A stretch of 64,000 nucleotides of DNA, from positions 1,302,001 through 1,366,000 of the forward strand of contig NZ_JASZYK010000001.1 of assembly GCF_030317035.1 (NCBI RefSeq), given 5' to 3'. The translations under genes and the position numbers were made by a program. Shown here in pieces: positions 53,553-63,022 of the stretch. The first letter of the stretch is position 1, and each line of letters begins with the position of its first letter. Under the pieces are notes generated by a model. The model did not search any database. It had not been told where the DNA came from and worked only from the letters and a program-made list of their open reading frames with translations. Source of the stretch: Variovorax sp. J22G73 (GTDB lineage Bacteria; Pseudomonadota; Gammaproteobacteria; Burkholderiales; Burkholderiaceae_C).

Positions 53553-54950
53553 ATGGAACGCCGTCAATTCGCCCGCTCCCTGCTCGCCGCCACCGGCGCA
53601 CTGGCCCTCGGCGCCAGGGCCGCCGAAGAGGCCTCCGGCAGCTCGCTCCCACCCGCCGCGCAGGCCGCGCCTGCATCCGCTTCCGCACCGGCGGCCGCAT
53701 CCCCCACGCTGAAGCCCTTCGTCTTCGAACAGGACGAGACCTTCTGGTTCGAAACGCTTCGCTCCTTCGGCCACATCGCCTACGGCGGCGCTGACTTCGG
53801 CGAAGTGCTGGCCACCGCGCAACGTATCCGCAGCGGCGACTACGACAGCTGGCACGACGAATGGAAGCTCACCGCCGACCGCGTCGCCGCCGAAGCGCAG
53901 AAGAGCCAGGACGGCGGCCACGCCGTGAGCGCGCGAGACGCCTTCCTTCGCGCCTCCAACTACTACCGCAGCGCGGAATTCTTCCTGCACGGCAACCCGG
54001 GTGATCCGCGCATCGCGTCGGCCTACGACCGCAGCGTGCAAAGCTTTCGCGCCGCGGCCCGGCTCACGGGCGGGGCCGTGGAGCCGGTGCGCATCCGCTA
54101 CGAAGGCACCAGCCTGCCGGGCTACTTCTATCGCGCGGCTGGGCAGGGGCAGGGCAAGGCAACAGGCAAGTCCACGGCCAGGCGTCGGCCCACCGTGGTC
54201 ATGCACAACGGCTTCGACGGCTCGGTCGAGGAGATGCACTACGTCGCCGCCGTCGCGCTGGCCGAGCGCGGCTACAACGTGCTGAGCTTCGACGGCCCCG
54301 GCCAGCCCGGCCCGATGCACCGCGAAGGCCTGGTGCTACGGCCCGATTGGGAACACGTGGTGGGCCCGGTGCTCGACCATGTGCTGGCGCGGCCCGACGT
54401 CGATGCGCGCCGCGTCGCGCTGCTGGGCAACAGCCTGGGCGGCGTGCTGGCGCCGCGCGCGGCGGCGTTCGAGCCGCGCATCCGTGCGCTGGTGGCGCTC
54501 GACGGCATCTACGACATGGGCCTGAAGACGCTGCCGATGTTCGGCGGGCAGCGCGAGGTGGCGCGGCGCGTTCTCACCGCGCCCTCGGCGCCCGACATCG
54601 ACAAGGCGCTGGCCCAGATGGCCGCGCACGACTCGCAGGCGCGCTGGGCCTTCAGCCACGGCGCATGGGTGACGGGCAAGGGCACGGCGCGCGGCTACCT
54701 GTCGACGCTGCTCGACTACCACGTGGCCGACGGCATCGCCGAGCGCATCCAGTGCCCGACGCTGGTGTGCGCCGCCTCGAACGACATGTTCTTCAAGGGC
54801 CAGCCCGAGATGCTGCATGCGCACCTGACCTGCCCCAAGACCTTCATGGCGCTCGACGACACGCTGGGTGCCGGGGCGCATTGCCACGTGGGCGCCCAGC
54901 GGCTGGCGATGGCGCGCATCGGCGACTGGCTGGACACGACCTTCGCCTGA
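53553..54950 (+). CDS. Exported alpha/beta-fold hydrolase
   Basis: The 465-residue hydrolase has a Tat-like signal (MERRQFARSL, then a hydrophobic stretch to about residue 23) and an Ala/Ser/Pro linker. A helical cap-like N-terminal part (about 55-175) is followed by an alpha/beta hydrolase core with nucleophile S294 in LLGNSLGG and a C-terminal His in GAGAHCHVG. The layout resembles 2,6-dihydropseudooxynicotine hydrolase/FrsA-type enzymes. The substrate is unknown. It follows tctA on the same strand by 145 bp, so it may release the carboxylate that the transporter imports. Confidence 0.82.
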   Translation: MERRQFARSLLAATGALALGARAAEEASGSSLPPAAQAAPASASAPAAASPTLKPFVFEQDETFWFETLRSFGHIAYGGADFGEVLATAQRIRSGDYDSWHDEWKLTADRVAAEAQKSQDGGHAVSARDAFLRASNYYRSAEFFLHGNPGDPRIASAYDRSVQSFRAAARLTGGAVEPVRIRYEGTSLPGYFYRAAGQGQGKATGKSTARRRPTVVMHNGFDGSVEEMHYVAAVALAERGYNVLSFDGPGQPGPMHREGLVLRPDWEHVVGPVLDHVLARPDVDARRVALLGNSLGGVLAPRAAAFEPRIRALVALDGIYDMGLKTLPMFGGQREVARRVLTAPSAPDIDKALAQMAAHDSQARWAFSHGAWVTGKGTARGYLSTLLDYHVADGIAERIQCPTLVCAASNDMFFKGQPEMLHAHLTCPKTFMALDDTLGAGAHCHVGAQRLAMARIGDWLDTTFA

Positions 54951-54995
54951 ACTTTCCGCTCACTGCCTCGCGGCGGCGAGCGAGCAAACCGACGG

Positions 54996-57900
54996 TCAGG
55001 CCGCCGGCCGCGGCTCCTCGACCAGGTCGTCGTCCAGGTGCGGGTCCGCCGGCTGCCCGCGCAGCTTGCGCACCGTGCGCTTGATCCAGTGCTCGATGTC
55101 GTCGATGTACGTGAACACCGCCGGCACCACCAGCAGGCTCAGCACGGTCGAGGTGATGAGCCCGCCGATCACCGCCATCGCCATCGGCGAGCGGAAGCTG
55201 GAGTCGGCCGCGCCGAAGCCGACCGCGATGGGCAGCATGCCCGCGCCCATGGCCAGCGTGGTCATGATGATGGGCCGCGCCCGCTTGTGGCAGGCGTCGC
55301 GCAGCGCGTCCCAGCGGCTCATGCCGTGGTCGCGGCGCGCCACGATGGCGTACTCCACCAACAGGATGGAGTTCTTGGTCGCGATGCCCATGAGCATGAT
55401 GAGCCCGATGAGCGAGGGCATCGACAGCGCCTTCTGCCCGATCAGCAACCCCACGAATGCACCGCCGAGCGCCAGCGGCAACGCGCACAGGATGGTCACC
55501 GGGTGCAGGAAGTCCTTGAAGAGCAGCACCAGCACGATGTAGATGCACAGCACGCCCGTGAGCATCGCCAGACCGAAGCTGGCGAACAGCTCGGTCATGA
55601 CCTCGGCGTCGCCCACCTCGGCAATGCGCACGCCCGGCGGCAGCTTGACGATGGACGGCAGCTTGGTCACCGCGGCCTTGGCGTCGCCCAGGCCCACGCC
55701 GGACAGCTCGATCTCGAAGTTCACGTTGCGCGAGCGGTCGTAGCGGTCGATCACGGCCGGGCCGCCTTCCATGGTGAGCGAGGCCACCTGGTTCAGCATG
55801 ACCGGCCCGCGCGCGCTGGGCACCGACAGGCGCCCGAGCAGGTCGATGTCCTGGCGCGCCGAGTCTTCCAGCTTCACCACGATGGGCACCTGCCGCTGCG
55901 CGAGGTTGAGCTTGGCCAGCGACTGGTCGTAGTCGCCCAGCGTGGCCACGCGCAGCGTTTCCGCGATGGCCGAGCTGGTCACGCCCAGGTCGGCGGCGCG
56001 CGCGAAGTCGGGGCGCACCGCGATCTCCGGGCGGATCAGGCTCGCGGTCGAGGTGATGTTGCCCAGGCCGGGAACGGTGCGCAGGTCTTTTTCGACCGCG
56101 CTGGCGGCCGTGGCCAGCGCCACCGGGTCTTCGCCGGTGAGCGCCAGGATGTACTTCTCGCCCGAGCCGCCCAGGCCCACCGTGCTGCGCACGCCGGGCA
56201 GCGTCTCGAGCGCGGTGCGGATCTGGTTCTCGATCACCTGCTTGCGTGGCCGGTCGCCGCGCGGGTCCAGCTTGATGGTGAGCGTGGCCTTGCGCGTCTC
56301 GGGCGTGCCGAAGCTCGCGAACGGGTCGCCACCCGCGCTGCCGCCGGCCACCGTGGTGTACACGCTCTTCACGTGCGCGATCTGCATCACGCGGCGGCGC
56401 GTTTCCTCGGCCGCGGCCGTGGTCTGCGCCAGCGTGGAGCCGGGCGCCAGCGACAGGTAGATCTGGGTCTGCGAGTTGTCGTCCGGCGGAATGAAACCGG
56501 TCTTCAGCAGCGGAATCATGGCCAGCGAGCCGAAGAAGAACAGGGTGGCCAGCACCATGGTCTTGAAGCGGTTGTGCGTGGTCCAGCCCACCGCGCGCAT
56601 GTACCAGCGCAGCCAGCCGGGCTCGACCTCCTTGGTGACGATGGGCTTCAGGATGTAGGCCGCCATCATCGGCGTGAGCACCCGCGCCACCACCAGCGAG
56701 GCGAACACGGCGAGCGACGCCGTCCAGCCGAACTGCTTGAAGAACTTGCCGGCCACGCCGCTCATGAAGGCCGTGGGCAGGAACACCGCGATGAGCGTGA
56801 AGGTGGTGGCGATCACCGCCAGCCCGATTTCGTCGGCCGCCTCCATGGCCGCCTGGTAGGGCGTCTTGCCCATGCGCAGGTGGCGCACGATGTTCTCGAC
56901 CTCCACGATGGCGTCGTCCACCAATATGCCGACCACCAGCGACAGCGCCAGCAGCGAGATCACGTTCACCGAGAAGCCCAGCAGGTGCATGCCGATGAAG
57001 GCCGGAATGACCGACATGGGCAGCGCCACGGCCGACACGAAGGTGGCGCGCCAGTCGCGCAGGAACAGCCACACCACGATCACCGCCAGGATGGCGCCTT
57101 CGTACAGCAGGTGCAGCGAGCCGTTGTATTCCTCTTCCACCGGGTCGACGAAGTTGAAGGCCTCGGTCAGCTCGATGTCGGGGCGCTGCACGCGCATGTC
57201 GGCCAGCGCCTTCTGCACCGCGTGGCCCACCTCGACCTCGCTGGCGCCGCGGCTGCGCGCCACCTCGAAGCCCACCACCGGCTTGCCGTTGAGCAGCGCG
57301 CCCGCGCGCGGCTCGGCGATGGTGTCGCTGATGCGCGCCACCTGGTCGAGCCGGATGCGCCGGCCGTCGCTCAGCGCAATCTGCATGTCGCGCAGCTGGT
57401 CGGCCGATTGCACCGTGGCCAGCGTGCGCACCGGCTGCTCGCTGCCACCCAGGTCGAAGCGGCCGCCCGCGCTCTCGGTCTGCACCTGGCGCAGCTGGCG
57501 CGAGATGTCGCCGGCCGAGGCGCCCAGCGCCTGCAGCTTGACCGGGTCGAGGTCCACGTGCACCTGGCGCGTGGCACCGCCCACGCGGTTGACCGCGCCG
57601 ACGCCGGGCAGCGCGAGCAGCTTCTTGGTGATGTCGTTGTCCACGTACCAGCTGAGCGCCTCGTCGTCCATCTGCGAGGAGGCGATGGTGAAGGCCAGCA
57701 CCGGCTGGCCCGCCAGGTCGAGCTTGGTGACCACCGGGTCGCGCACGTCGGCCGGCAGGTCGGCGCGCACGCGCTGCACCGCCGAGCGCACGTCGTCCAC
57801 GGCCTCCTGCACGGGTTTTTCGAGGCGGAACTCGACGATGAGGGTGGCGGCGCCGTCCTGCACCTTGGTGGTGATGTGCTTCAGGCCCTGCACGGTGGCG

Positions 57901-58112
57901 ATGGAGTTCTCGAGCTTGCGCGCGACGTCGGTCTCCAGCTGCGAAGGCGCGGCACCGGGCAGCGACGCCGAGACCGTGACGGTCGGCAGGTCGATGTCCG
58001 GAAAGTTCTGCACCTTCATCGCGTTGAACGACAGCAACCCACCGAAGGTGAGCAGCACGAACAGCATCACCGCCGGAATCGGGTTGCGTATGGACCAGGC
58101 GGAAACGTTCAT
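54996..58112 (-). CDS. RND multidrug efflux permease (AcrB/MexB-like)
   Basis: The 1038-residue RND pump has 12 membrane helices and two large periplasmic loops. The TM4 proton-relay pair is in GILVDDAIVEVEN (near 402). The N-terminus NPIPAVMLFVLLTFGG is typical of the single-pump HAE1 group. With the adaptor and outer-membrane channel encoded just upstream it forms a tripartite exporter. It lies 18 bp after the adaptor gene and is convergent with the hydrolase. Confidence 0.95.
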   Translation of the reverse strand: MNVSAWSIRNPIPAVMLFVLLTFGGLLSFNAMKVQNFPDIDLPTVTVSASLPGAAPSQLETDVARKLENSIATVQGLKHITTKVQDGAATLIVEFRLEKPVQEAVDDVRSAVQRVRADLPADVRDPVVTKLDLAGQPVLAFTIASSQMDDEALSWYVDNDITKKLLALPGVGAVNRVGGATRQVHVDLDPVKLQALGASAGDISRQLRQVQTESAGGRFDLGGSEQPVRTLATVQSADQLRDMQIALSDGRRIRLDQVARISDTIAEPRAGALLNGKPVVGFEVARSRGASEVEVGHAVQKALADMRVQRPDIELTEAFNFVDPVEEEYNGSLHLLYEGAILAVIVVWLFLRDWRATFVSAVALPMSVIPAFIGMHLLGFSVNVISLLALSLVVGILVDDAIVEVENIVRHLRMGKTPYQAAMEAADEIGLAVIATTFTLIAVFLPTAFMSGVAGKFFKQFGWTASLAVFASLVVARVLTPMMAAYILKPIVTKEVEPGWLRWYMRAVGWTTHNRFKTMVLATLFFFGSLAMIPLLKTGFIPPDDNSQTQIYLSLAPGSTLAQTTAAAEETRRRVMQIAHVKSVYTTVAGGSAGGDPFASFGTPETRKATLTIKLDPRGDRPRKQVIENQIRTALETLPGVRSTVGLGGSGEKYILALTGEDPVALATAASAVEKDLRTVPGLGNITSTASLIRPEIAVRPDFARAADLGVTSSAIAETLRVATLGDYDQSLAKLNLAQRQVPIVVKLEDSARQDIDLLGRLSVPSARGPVMLNQVASLTMEGGPAVIDRYDRSRNVNFEIELSGVGLGDAKAAVTKLPSIVKLPPGVRIAEVGDAEVMTELFASFGLAMLTGVLCIYIVLVLLFKDFLHPVTILCALPLALGGAFVGLLIGQKALSMPSLIGLIMLMGIATKNSILLVEYAIVARRDHGMSRWDALRDACHKRARPIIMTTLAMGAGMLPIAVGFGAADSSFRSPMAMAVIGGLITSTVLSLLVVPAVFTYIDDIEHWIKRTVRKLRGQPADPHLDDDLVEEPRPAA

Positions 58113-58130
58113 GGCGTGTCCTTGAAGGGG

Positions 58131-59351
58131 TTACTTGGCCGCGGCGGCGGAGGCCGCCGGCTGGGCCGCGGGGGCAGCGGTGGTTGCGGGTTGCGCAGCG
58201 GCGGCGGGCGCGGGCGCATCCACCACGCGCACGAAGTCGCCGTCGTTCAGGAAGCCCGCGCCTTGCACCACCACGCGCGCGCCGTCGGGCAGCGCGCTGG
58301 TGATCTCGATGCGGTCGTTCAGCCGACGGCCGACCTGCACCTTCAGCTGCATCACCTTGTTGTCGGGCTTGAGCACGAAGACGTTGTTGAAGCCGTCGCG
58401 CGGCACGATGGCGCTCTGCGGCACGGTGGGCGCCGTGCTGCGGCCCAGCTCGAAGTCGCCGCGCGCGAACATGCCGGCCTTGATGCCGGTGTTCTGCTGC
58501 ACCGCGGGCAGGTCGACATACACCAGCGCCGCGCGCGTCTGCGGGTCGACCGTGGGCGCGATGCTGCGCACCTTGCCGCGCACCTGCGCGCCGCTGGCGC
58601 TCACCACGAAGGCGGTGGTGCCGACCGCGACGCGGCCCAGCTCGGCCGAGGTGACCTCGGCGCGCCATTCGAGGCGGCCCTGGCGGATCAGCCGGAACAG
58701 CTCGGTGCCGGCCGACACCACGCTGCCCACGGTGGCGGTGCGCGCGGAGATCACGCCGTCGTCGGGCGCCAGCACCTGCGTGTTGCGCCCGCGCACTTCC
58801 TGCGCGGCCAGCACGGCCTCGGCGGCCTCGACGCGCGCCTTGGCGGTCTGCTCGGTGGTCTGGTACTGGTTGATCTGCTGCTGGCTCAGCGCGCCGGTGG
58901 CCTGCAGCGTGCGGGCGCGCGCGGCGTTGCCGGCGGCGTCGGCCGCGGTGGCGCGGGCTTCGGCCAGCGAGGCGCGGCTCTGCGCGATGTCGGCGCGCAC
59001 CGTCTCGGGCGAGAACACGGCCAGCACCTGGCCCTTCTTCACCACGTCGCCCACGTTCACGCGCACTTCGGCCAGCTTCAGCCCGTTCGACTCGGAGCCG
59101 ACCACGGCCTCCTGCCAGGCGGCCACGTTGCCGTTGGCCGCGAGCGTGAGCATGAGCTCGGTGGCTTCGGGCTTGGCGACGGTGACGGTCAGCGCGGGCT
59201 TGGGCGCGTTGGCGCCGTCCTTCGTCTTGGCGGCGGTCGCGGCTTCGCCTGCCTTGTCGGCCGGCTTGCGCGTCATGAAGAAGACCGCCGCAAGCACGGC
59301 GACGAGCGCGATCAGCGCGATGGCAAGGGTGGAACGCTTCATTGATTTCAT
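58131..59351 (-). CDS. RND efflux periplasmic adaptor (membrane fusion protein)
   Basis: This 406-residue HlyD/AcrA-like adaptor has an N-terminal membrane anchor (about 8-26), a lipoyl half-motif (AEVRVNVGDVVKKGQVLAVF near 95), a helical hairpin (about 118-170), beta-barrel and membrane-proximal domains, and an Ala/Pro-rich tail. It bridges the RND pump and outer-membrane channel. ATG 59351 overlaps the channel gene's stop by ATGA; an ATG at 59342 is the alternative. Confidence 0.93.
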   Translation of the reverse strand: MKSMKRSTLAIALIALVAVLAAVFFMTRKPADKAGEAATAAKTKDGANAPKPALTVTVAKPEATELMLTLAANGNVAAWQEAVVGSESNGLKLAEVRVNVGDVVKKGQVLAVFSPETVRADIAQSRASLAEARATAADAAGNAARARTLQATGALSQQQINQYQTTEQTAKARVEAAEAVLAAQEVRGRNTQVLAPDDGVISARTATVGSVVSAGTELFRLIRQGRLEWRAEVTSAELGRVAVGTTAFVVSASGAQVRGKVRSIAPTVDPQTRAALVYVDLPAVQQNTGIKAGMFARGDFELGRSTAPTVPQSAIVPRDGFNNVFVLKPDNKVMQLKVQVGRRLNDRIEITSALPDGARVVVQGAGFLNDGDFVRVVDAPAPAAAAQPATTAAPAAQPAASAAAAK

Positions 59352-60922
59352 GGCGACGTCGCGACCTTGGCGGCCGGGGTGGTGGTCATTGAGGACGATT
59401 CGGAAGAGGAGGAAGACGTGGAGGACGTGGGGGAAGTGGACGGAACTTCGGCCGAAGCGTCCGCAGATGCGTCGACAGCCCGGTTCCAGCCCCCGCCCAT
59501 CGAGCGGTACAGCGCCACCCACGCCTCGGTGCGCTCGCGCTGCAGCGAGACGCGCGCGGTCTGCGCGGTGAACAGCGTGCGCCGCGAATCCTCCAGCTCG
59601 AACAGGCTGGCAAGGCCGCTGCTGTAGCGGGCCTGCGTGGCGTCGAAGGAGGCCTGGTAGTTCTTCACCGCGCTGTCGGCGTCGGTGGTGCGGGCGTCGG
59701 TGGCGTCGAGGTTGACCAGCGCTTCTTCCACCTCGCGCACCGCCTGGCGCACGTTGGCGCGGTATAGCGACACGGCCTCGGTGTAGCGGGCCTTGGCGGC
59801 GTCGGTGTTGGCCTGGCGCGCGCCGCCGTCGAGCAGCGGCACGGTGAGCGACACGGGGCCCACGGTCCAGGTTTCCAGCGACTGGCGAAAGCCGCTCACG
59901 CGAATCTGCGAGCGGCCGATGTTGCCCGACACCGTGAGCTTCGGGTAGCGCTCGGCCTCGGCGGAGCCCACGTCGGCGCTGGCGGAGGCCACGCCGAGTT
60001 CGGCCGCGTAGACGTCGGGCCTTTGCGAGATCGCCTCGGCCGGCACGCTGGCGATGCTGCCCACGGCCGGCAGCACGCGCTGCGTGGGCGCGGCGGCGAG
60101 CTTCTGCGCGAGCGTGGGCTCTTCGATGCCGCTGAGCGCCACCAGCGCCTTGCGCTGCACGGCGCAGGTGGCGCGCTGCTGCGTCAGGCGGCCCGAGGCG
60201 TCGGAGGCGCTGGCGCGGGCCAGCGCGGCGTCCGCCGGCGCGGTGAAGCCGGCCTTGGCCGACAGCTCGGTGAGGCGCGAGGTTTCCGAGCGCGAGCGCG
60301 CATCGGACTCCGACACGCGCAGCTGCTCCTGGCAGGCGCGCTCGGCGAAGTACGCGTTGGCCGTTTCGGCGGCCACCGCCACGCGGGCGTCGTGCCACTT
60401 GGCGTTGGCGCTGTTCTGCTTGGCCTGCGCGGCGTCGCGGTCGGCGCGCAGGCGGCCGAACAGGTCGACCTCCCACTTCGACTGCAGGCCGGCCTGCAGC
60501 GTGGTGACGGGCGTGCTGGCCGACAGCTCGCCGCTGCTTGCGCTGCCCCCCGTGCTCGGCGCGCCCGAAGAAAAGCCCGAGGTGCCGCGGCTGGCCGACG
60601 CCGTGCCGTCCAGGCTGGGCAGCAGGGCGGCGCCGGCCTGCACGCGCGTGGAGCGCGCCTCGGCCACGCGCGCCGCGGCGCTGGCGACGTTGGGGCTCGC
60701 GGCCTCGGCGGCGCCGATGAGCTCGACCAGCAAGGGGTCGTCCAGCTGGCGCCACCAGTCGGCCAGCACGGCCAGCGAGCCGCCGTGCGGCAGCGGCGCG
60801 TTCCATTGCGCGGGGAAGGGCGCGGCCACCTGCGCGGGCGGTCGCGTCAGCGAGCAGCCCGCCAGGCCCAGGCCCAGGGGCAGTAACAAGGTGGCGATCA
60901 GTTTCAGTCGGCTTCTTTTCAT
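59348..60922 (-). CDS. Outer-membrane efflux lipoprotein (NodT/OprM family)
   Basis: The product is 524 residues. A lipoprotein signal ends in LAGC23, followed by two OEP (TolC-like) repeats (about 60-260 and 280-470) and a low-complexity Ser/Thr-rich C-terminal tail. It is the exit duct of the tripartite pump. It starts at ATG 60922, overlapping the TetR gene's stop by ATGA, so the regulator and pump are on one message. Confidence 0.93.
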   Translation of the reverse strand: MKRSRLKLIATLLLPLGLGLAGCSLTRPPAQVAAPFPAQWNAPLPHGGSLAVLADWWRQLDDPLLVELIGAAEAASPNVASAAARVAEARSTRVQAGAALLPSLDGTASASRGTSGFSSGAPSTGGSASSGELSASTPVTTLQAGLQSKWEVDLFGRLRADRDAAQAKQNSANAKWHDARVAVAAETANAYFAERACQEQLRVSESDARSRSETSRLTELSAKAGFTAPADAALARASASDASGRLTQQRATCAVQRKALVALSGIEEPTLAQKLAAAPTQRVLPAVGSIASVPAEAISQRPDVYAAELGVASASADVGSAEAERYPKLTVSGNIGRSQIRVSGFRQSLETWTVGPVSLTVPLLDGGARQANTDAAKARYTEAVSLYRANVRQAVREVEEALVNLDATDARTTDADSAVKNYQASFDATQARYSSGLASLFELEDSRRTLFTAQTARVSLQRERTEAWVALYRSMGGGWNRAVDASADASAEVPSTSPTSSTSSSSSESSSMTTTPAAKVATSP

Positions 60923-61644
60923 TTCTTCAGCTTTCTCTCGGCGCGGCGGCGGGCCGCTTCGGCCTCCACCAGCGCCAGTGCATAGCCCGTGAGGCGGTCG
61001 GCCCAGGTGTCGATGGCGCGCGGCGTGCGCAGCAGCGACGGGCGAATCGCCTCGATGAAGTCCTGGCTCACGTAGAGCTGCATCGACAGCCCGGTGATGG
61101 CGAAGGTCAGGCGGTGGATGTCGTCGTCGGCGCGCTCCACCCCGAGGTGGCGGCACAGCAGCTCGGCGATGGCGCGGTGCGGGCCCTTGATTTCTCGGTC
61201 GAGCTCCTCGGCCCAGCGGCTGGTGGGCTCCAGCATTTCGCGCATGTGCAGCTGGATGCATTGCCGCACGATCTCGCCCTGCTTGAGCGGGTCGATCATC
61301 GTCACCATGCACACGCGCAGCGTGTCTTCCAGCGACCGGCCGGGCGTGCTGCAGGCGGCCATCAGGTCGTTGGCGTCGCCGCCCATCGGCTCGCAGAAGG
61401 TGGCGGCGTACAGCCCCTCCTTGTCGCCGAAGTAGTAGCTGATGGCCGAGATGTTGACCTCGGCCTCGCGGGCGATCTCGCGCGTGGAGGTCTTGGCGAA
61501 GCCCTTCCGCGCGAACAGCCGCAAGGCGGTGTGCAGCAGCCGGTGGCGTGCCTCGGCGCCGTCGCTGCGCGGTGCGCGGCGGGGGGGAGGCTGGGGGGCC
61601 GGGCTTCCCGGGCTGCCCGCGGTGAGGGAATCGCTCGCTTTCAT
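60919..61644 (-). CDS. TetR-family repressor, CecR/YbiH-like
   Basis: The 241-residue regulator (from ATG 61644) has an N-terminal Pro/Arg tail, a TetR helix-turn-helix (about 38-78; ISAISYYFGDKEGLY) and a ligand domain resembling DUF1956/CecR. ATG 61653 and GTG 61665 are alternative starts. It probably represses its own operon, including the RND pump, through the palindrome at 61667-61684. Confidence 0.9.
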   Translation of the reverse strand: MKASDSLTAGSPGSPAPQPPPRRAPRSDGAEARHRLLHTALRLFARKGFAKTSTREIAREAEVNISAISYYFGDKEGLYAATFCEPMGGDANDLMAACSTPGRSLEDTLRVCMVTMIDPLKQGEIVRQCIQLHMREMLEPTSRWAEELDREIKGPHRAIAELLCRHLGVERADDDIHRLTFAITGLSMQLYVSQDFIEAIRPSLLRTPRAIDTWADRLTGYALALVEAEAARRRAERKLKK

Positions 61645-61684
61645 GCGTGGCATTAAACCACGCACAAAATCAAACGATTGATTT
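61644..61684. promoter_or_regulatory. Two adjacent palindromes: TetR operator candidate and start-site hairpin
   Basis: AAATCAA-ACGA-TTGATTT (61667-61684) is an 18-bp perfect inverted repeat in an AT-rich spot, typical of a TetR-family operator. Right beside it TGCGTGG-cattaaa-CCACGCA (61644-61664) is a second perfect 7-bp inverted repeat that spans the possible start codons of the repressor. Confidence 0.6.
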
Positions 61685-61728
61685 ACTTAAGGCTTGCTGA
61701 AGCGCTTTCTGCAAACGCTTCACCAACG

Positions 61729-62928
61729 CTACCTGGCGCGGAAAACAATCTCTTTCATCCGCTGCAGCCGCGGCGCAACAACCGGCACCGTGAGCATGGT
61801 GCTCGCCACCGCCATCAGCAGCAAGGCGGTGAAGGCCTCGTTGGTGATGAGCGCCTTGTCGAGCAGCACGTTGGCGAAGATGATCATGATCAGCGCCTTG
61901 GTCTGCAGCAGCCAGCCGATGAGCGCGCCTTCGCCCGGCTGCCAGCGCAGGATGCGCCCGGCCAGCAGCGTGCCGATGAGCTTGCCGCCCACCGACGCCA
62001 CCAGCAGCACCGCCGCCGCCACGAACACCGCGGCGCCGCCCACCTCCCAGTTGGTGCGCAGGCCCGTGCTCAGGAAGAACACCGGCATCGCCACCAGCAG
62101 CACGTTGTGGCGCAGGCCGTCGAGCTGCTTCTGGTCGAACCAGTCGGCGTCCATCACCGCGCCGGCGATGAAGGCGCCCACCATGTAGTGCAGGCCCGAC
62201 CAGTCCGCCCCCAGCCCGCACGCCGCGAGCCACACCAGGCCCAGGAACCAGCGGTCTTTTTCGGGAATGCGCACCATCGCCCAGCGAAAGGCCGCGCTCG
62301 CCACGGCGAACAGCGCAAGGAACGCGAGCTGCCTGCCCACGCGCTCCCAGTCCATGAGGATGAGCGCCAGCACGCCCCAGATCGCGATGTCGTCCAGGCT
62401 CGCGTAGCGCAGGATGCGCTGGCCGATGGGCTGGCGCAGGATCTGCAGCTTCTCCATGAACAGGATCAATATCGGCAGCGCCGTCACCGCGCACGACATG
62501 CCGATGCCCAGCACGAACTGCCAGGTCTGCGCCTTCGCCCCCATCCAGCCCGGAAACGCCAGCATCCCCAGCGCCGCCATGCTGCCGAACACCAGCGGCA
62601 CGCCCAGCGCCAGCCCCGCGGTCACGCCGCTTTCGCGCCGGTGCTCCCAGGCCTTGCGCAGGTCGAGCTCGATGCCGGCGATCCACACGAACAGCATCAC
62701 CGCCCACTGCGCGATGGCGTTGAGCGACTGGATCACCGGCGCGTTGAAGACGAACTTGTAGTACTCCGGAAACACCGCGCCCAGCACGCCCGGCCCGAGC
62801 ACGATGCCCGTGACGATCTGCACCACCACCAGCGGCGCGAAATACTCGGTGCGACCGAGCCGCCACACGAGGTAGGGCGCGGTGAAGATGATCAGCATGG
62901 CGATCAGGAAGATCTCGGATGTGCTCAT
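61729..62928 (-). CDS. CPA2-type cation/proton antiporter
   Basis: The 399-residue protein has about 11-12 membrane helices and the Na+/H+ exchanger (KefB/GerN-like) pattern. LDDIAIWGVLAL near residue 180 carries the paired acidic residues of the core and FVWIAGIELDL lies near 70. No C-terminal TrkA-N nucleotide-binding domain is present. The ion is unknown. ATG 62928 is chosen over an upstream ATG because the first membrane helix starts at residue 6. It is divergent from the sigma-54 regulator. Confidence 0.88.
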   Translation of the reverse strand: MSTSEIFLIAMLIIFTAPYLVWRLGRTEYFAPLVVVQIVTGIVLGPGVLGAVFPEYYKFVFNAPVIQSLNAIAQWAVMLFVWIAGIELDLRKAWEHRRESGVTAGLALGVPLVFGSMAALGMLAFPGWMGAKAQTWQFVLGIGMSCAVTALPILILFMEKLQILRQPIGQRILRYASLDDIAIWGVLALILMDWERVGRQLAFLALFAVASAAFRWAMVRIPEKDRWFLGLVWLAACGLGADWSGLHYMVGAFIAGAVMDADWFDQKQLDGLRHNVLLVAMPVFFLSTGLRTNWEVGGAAVFVAAAVLLVASVGGKLIGTLLAGRILRWQPGEGALIGWLLQTKALIMIIFANVLLDKALITNEAFTALLLMAVASTMLTVPVVAPRLQRMKEIVFRAR

Positions 62929-63022
62929 GGAAGGCGGGGCCGTGCGGCCTGAAAGAAAAGAGGGGGAAGCGCCGCAGTTTGTCATGGGCGCTGGCGGCGG
63001 GCGAGGGCGCTACGATCCCGCC

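Noticed and set aside
54844..58668. 1274-codon minus-strand frame overlapping the RND gene in another phase
   Set aside because: Out-of-frame shadow with Arg/Ala-rich translation and no homology-like pattern; the 1038-residue RND frame is the real one.
55038..59345. 1435-codon plus-strand open frame opposite the RND pump and adaptor genes
   Set aside because: It crosses two real genes in antisense and is Arg/His/Gly-rich low complexity; the opposite strand encodes clear RND and adaptor families.
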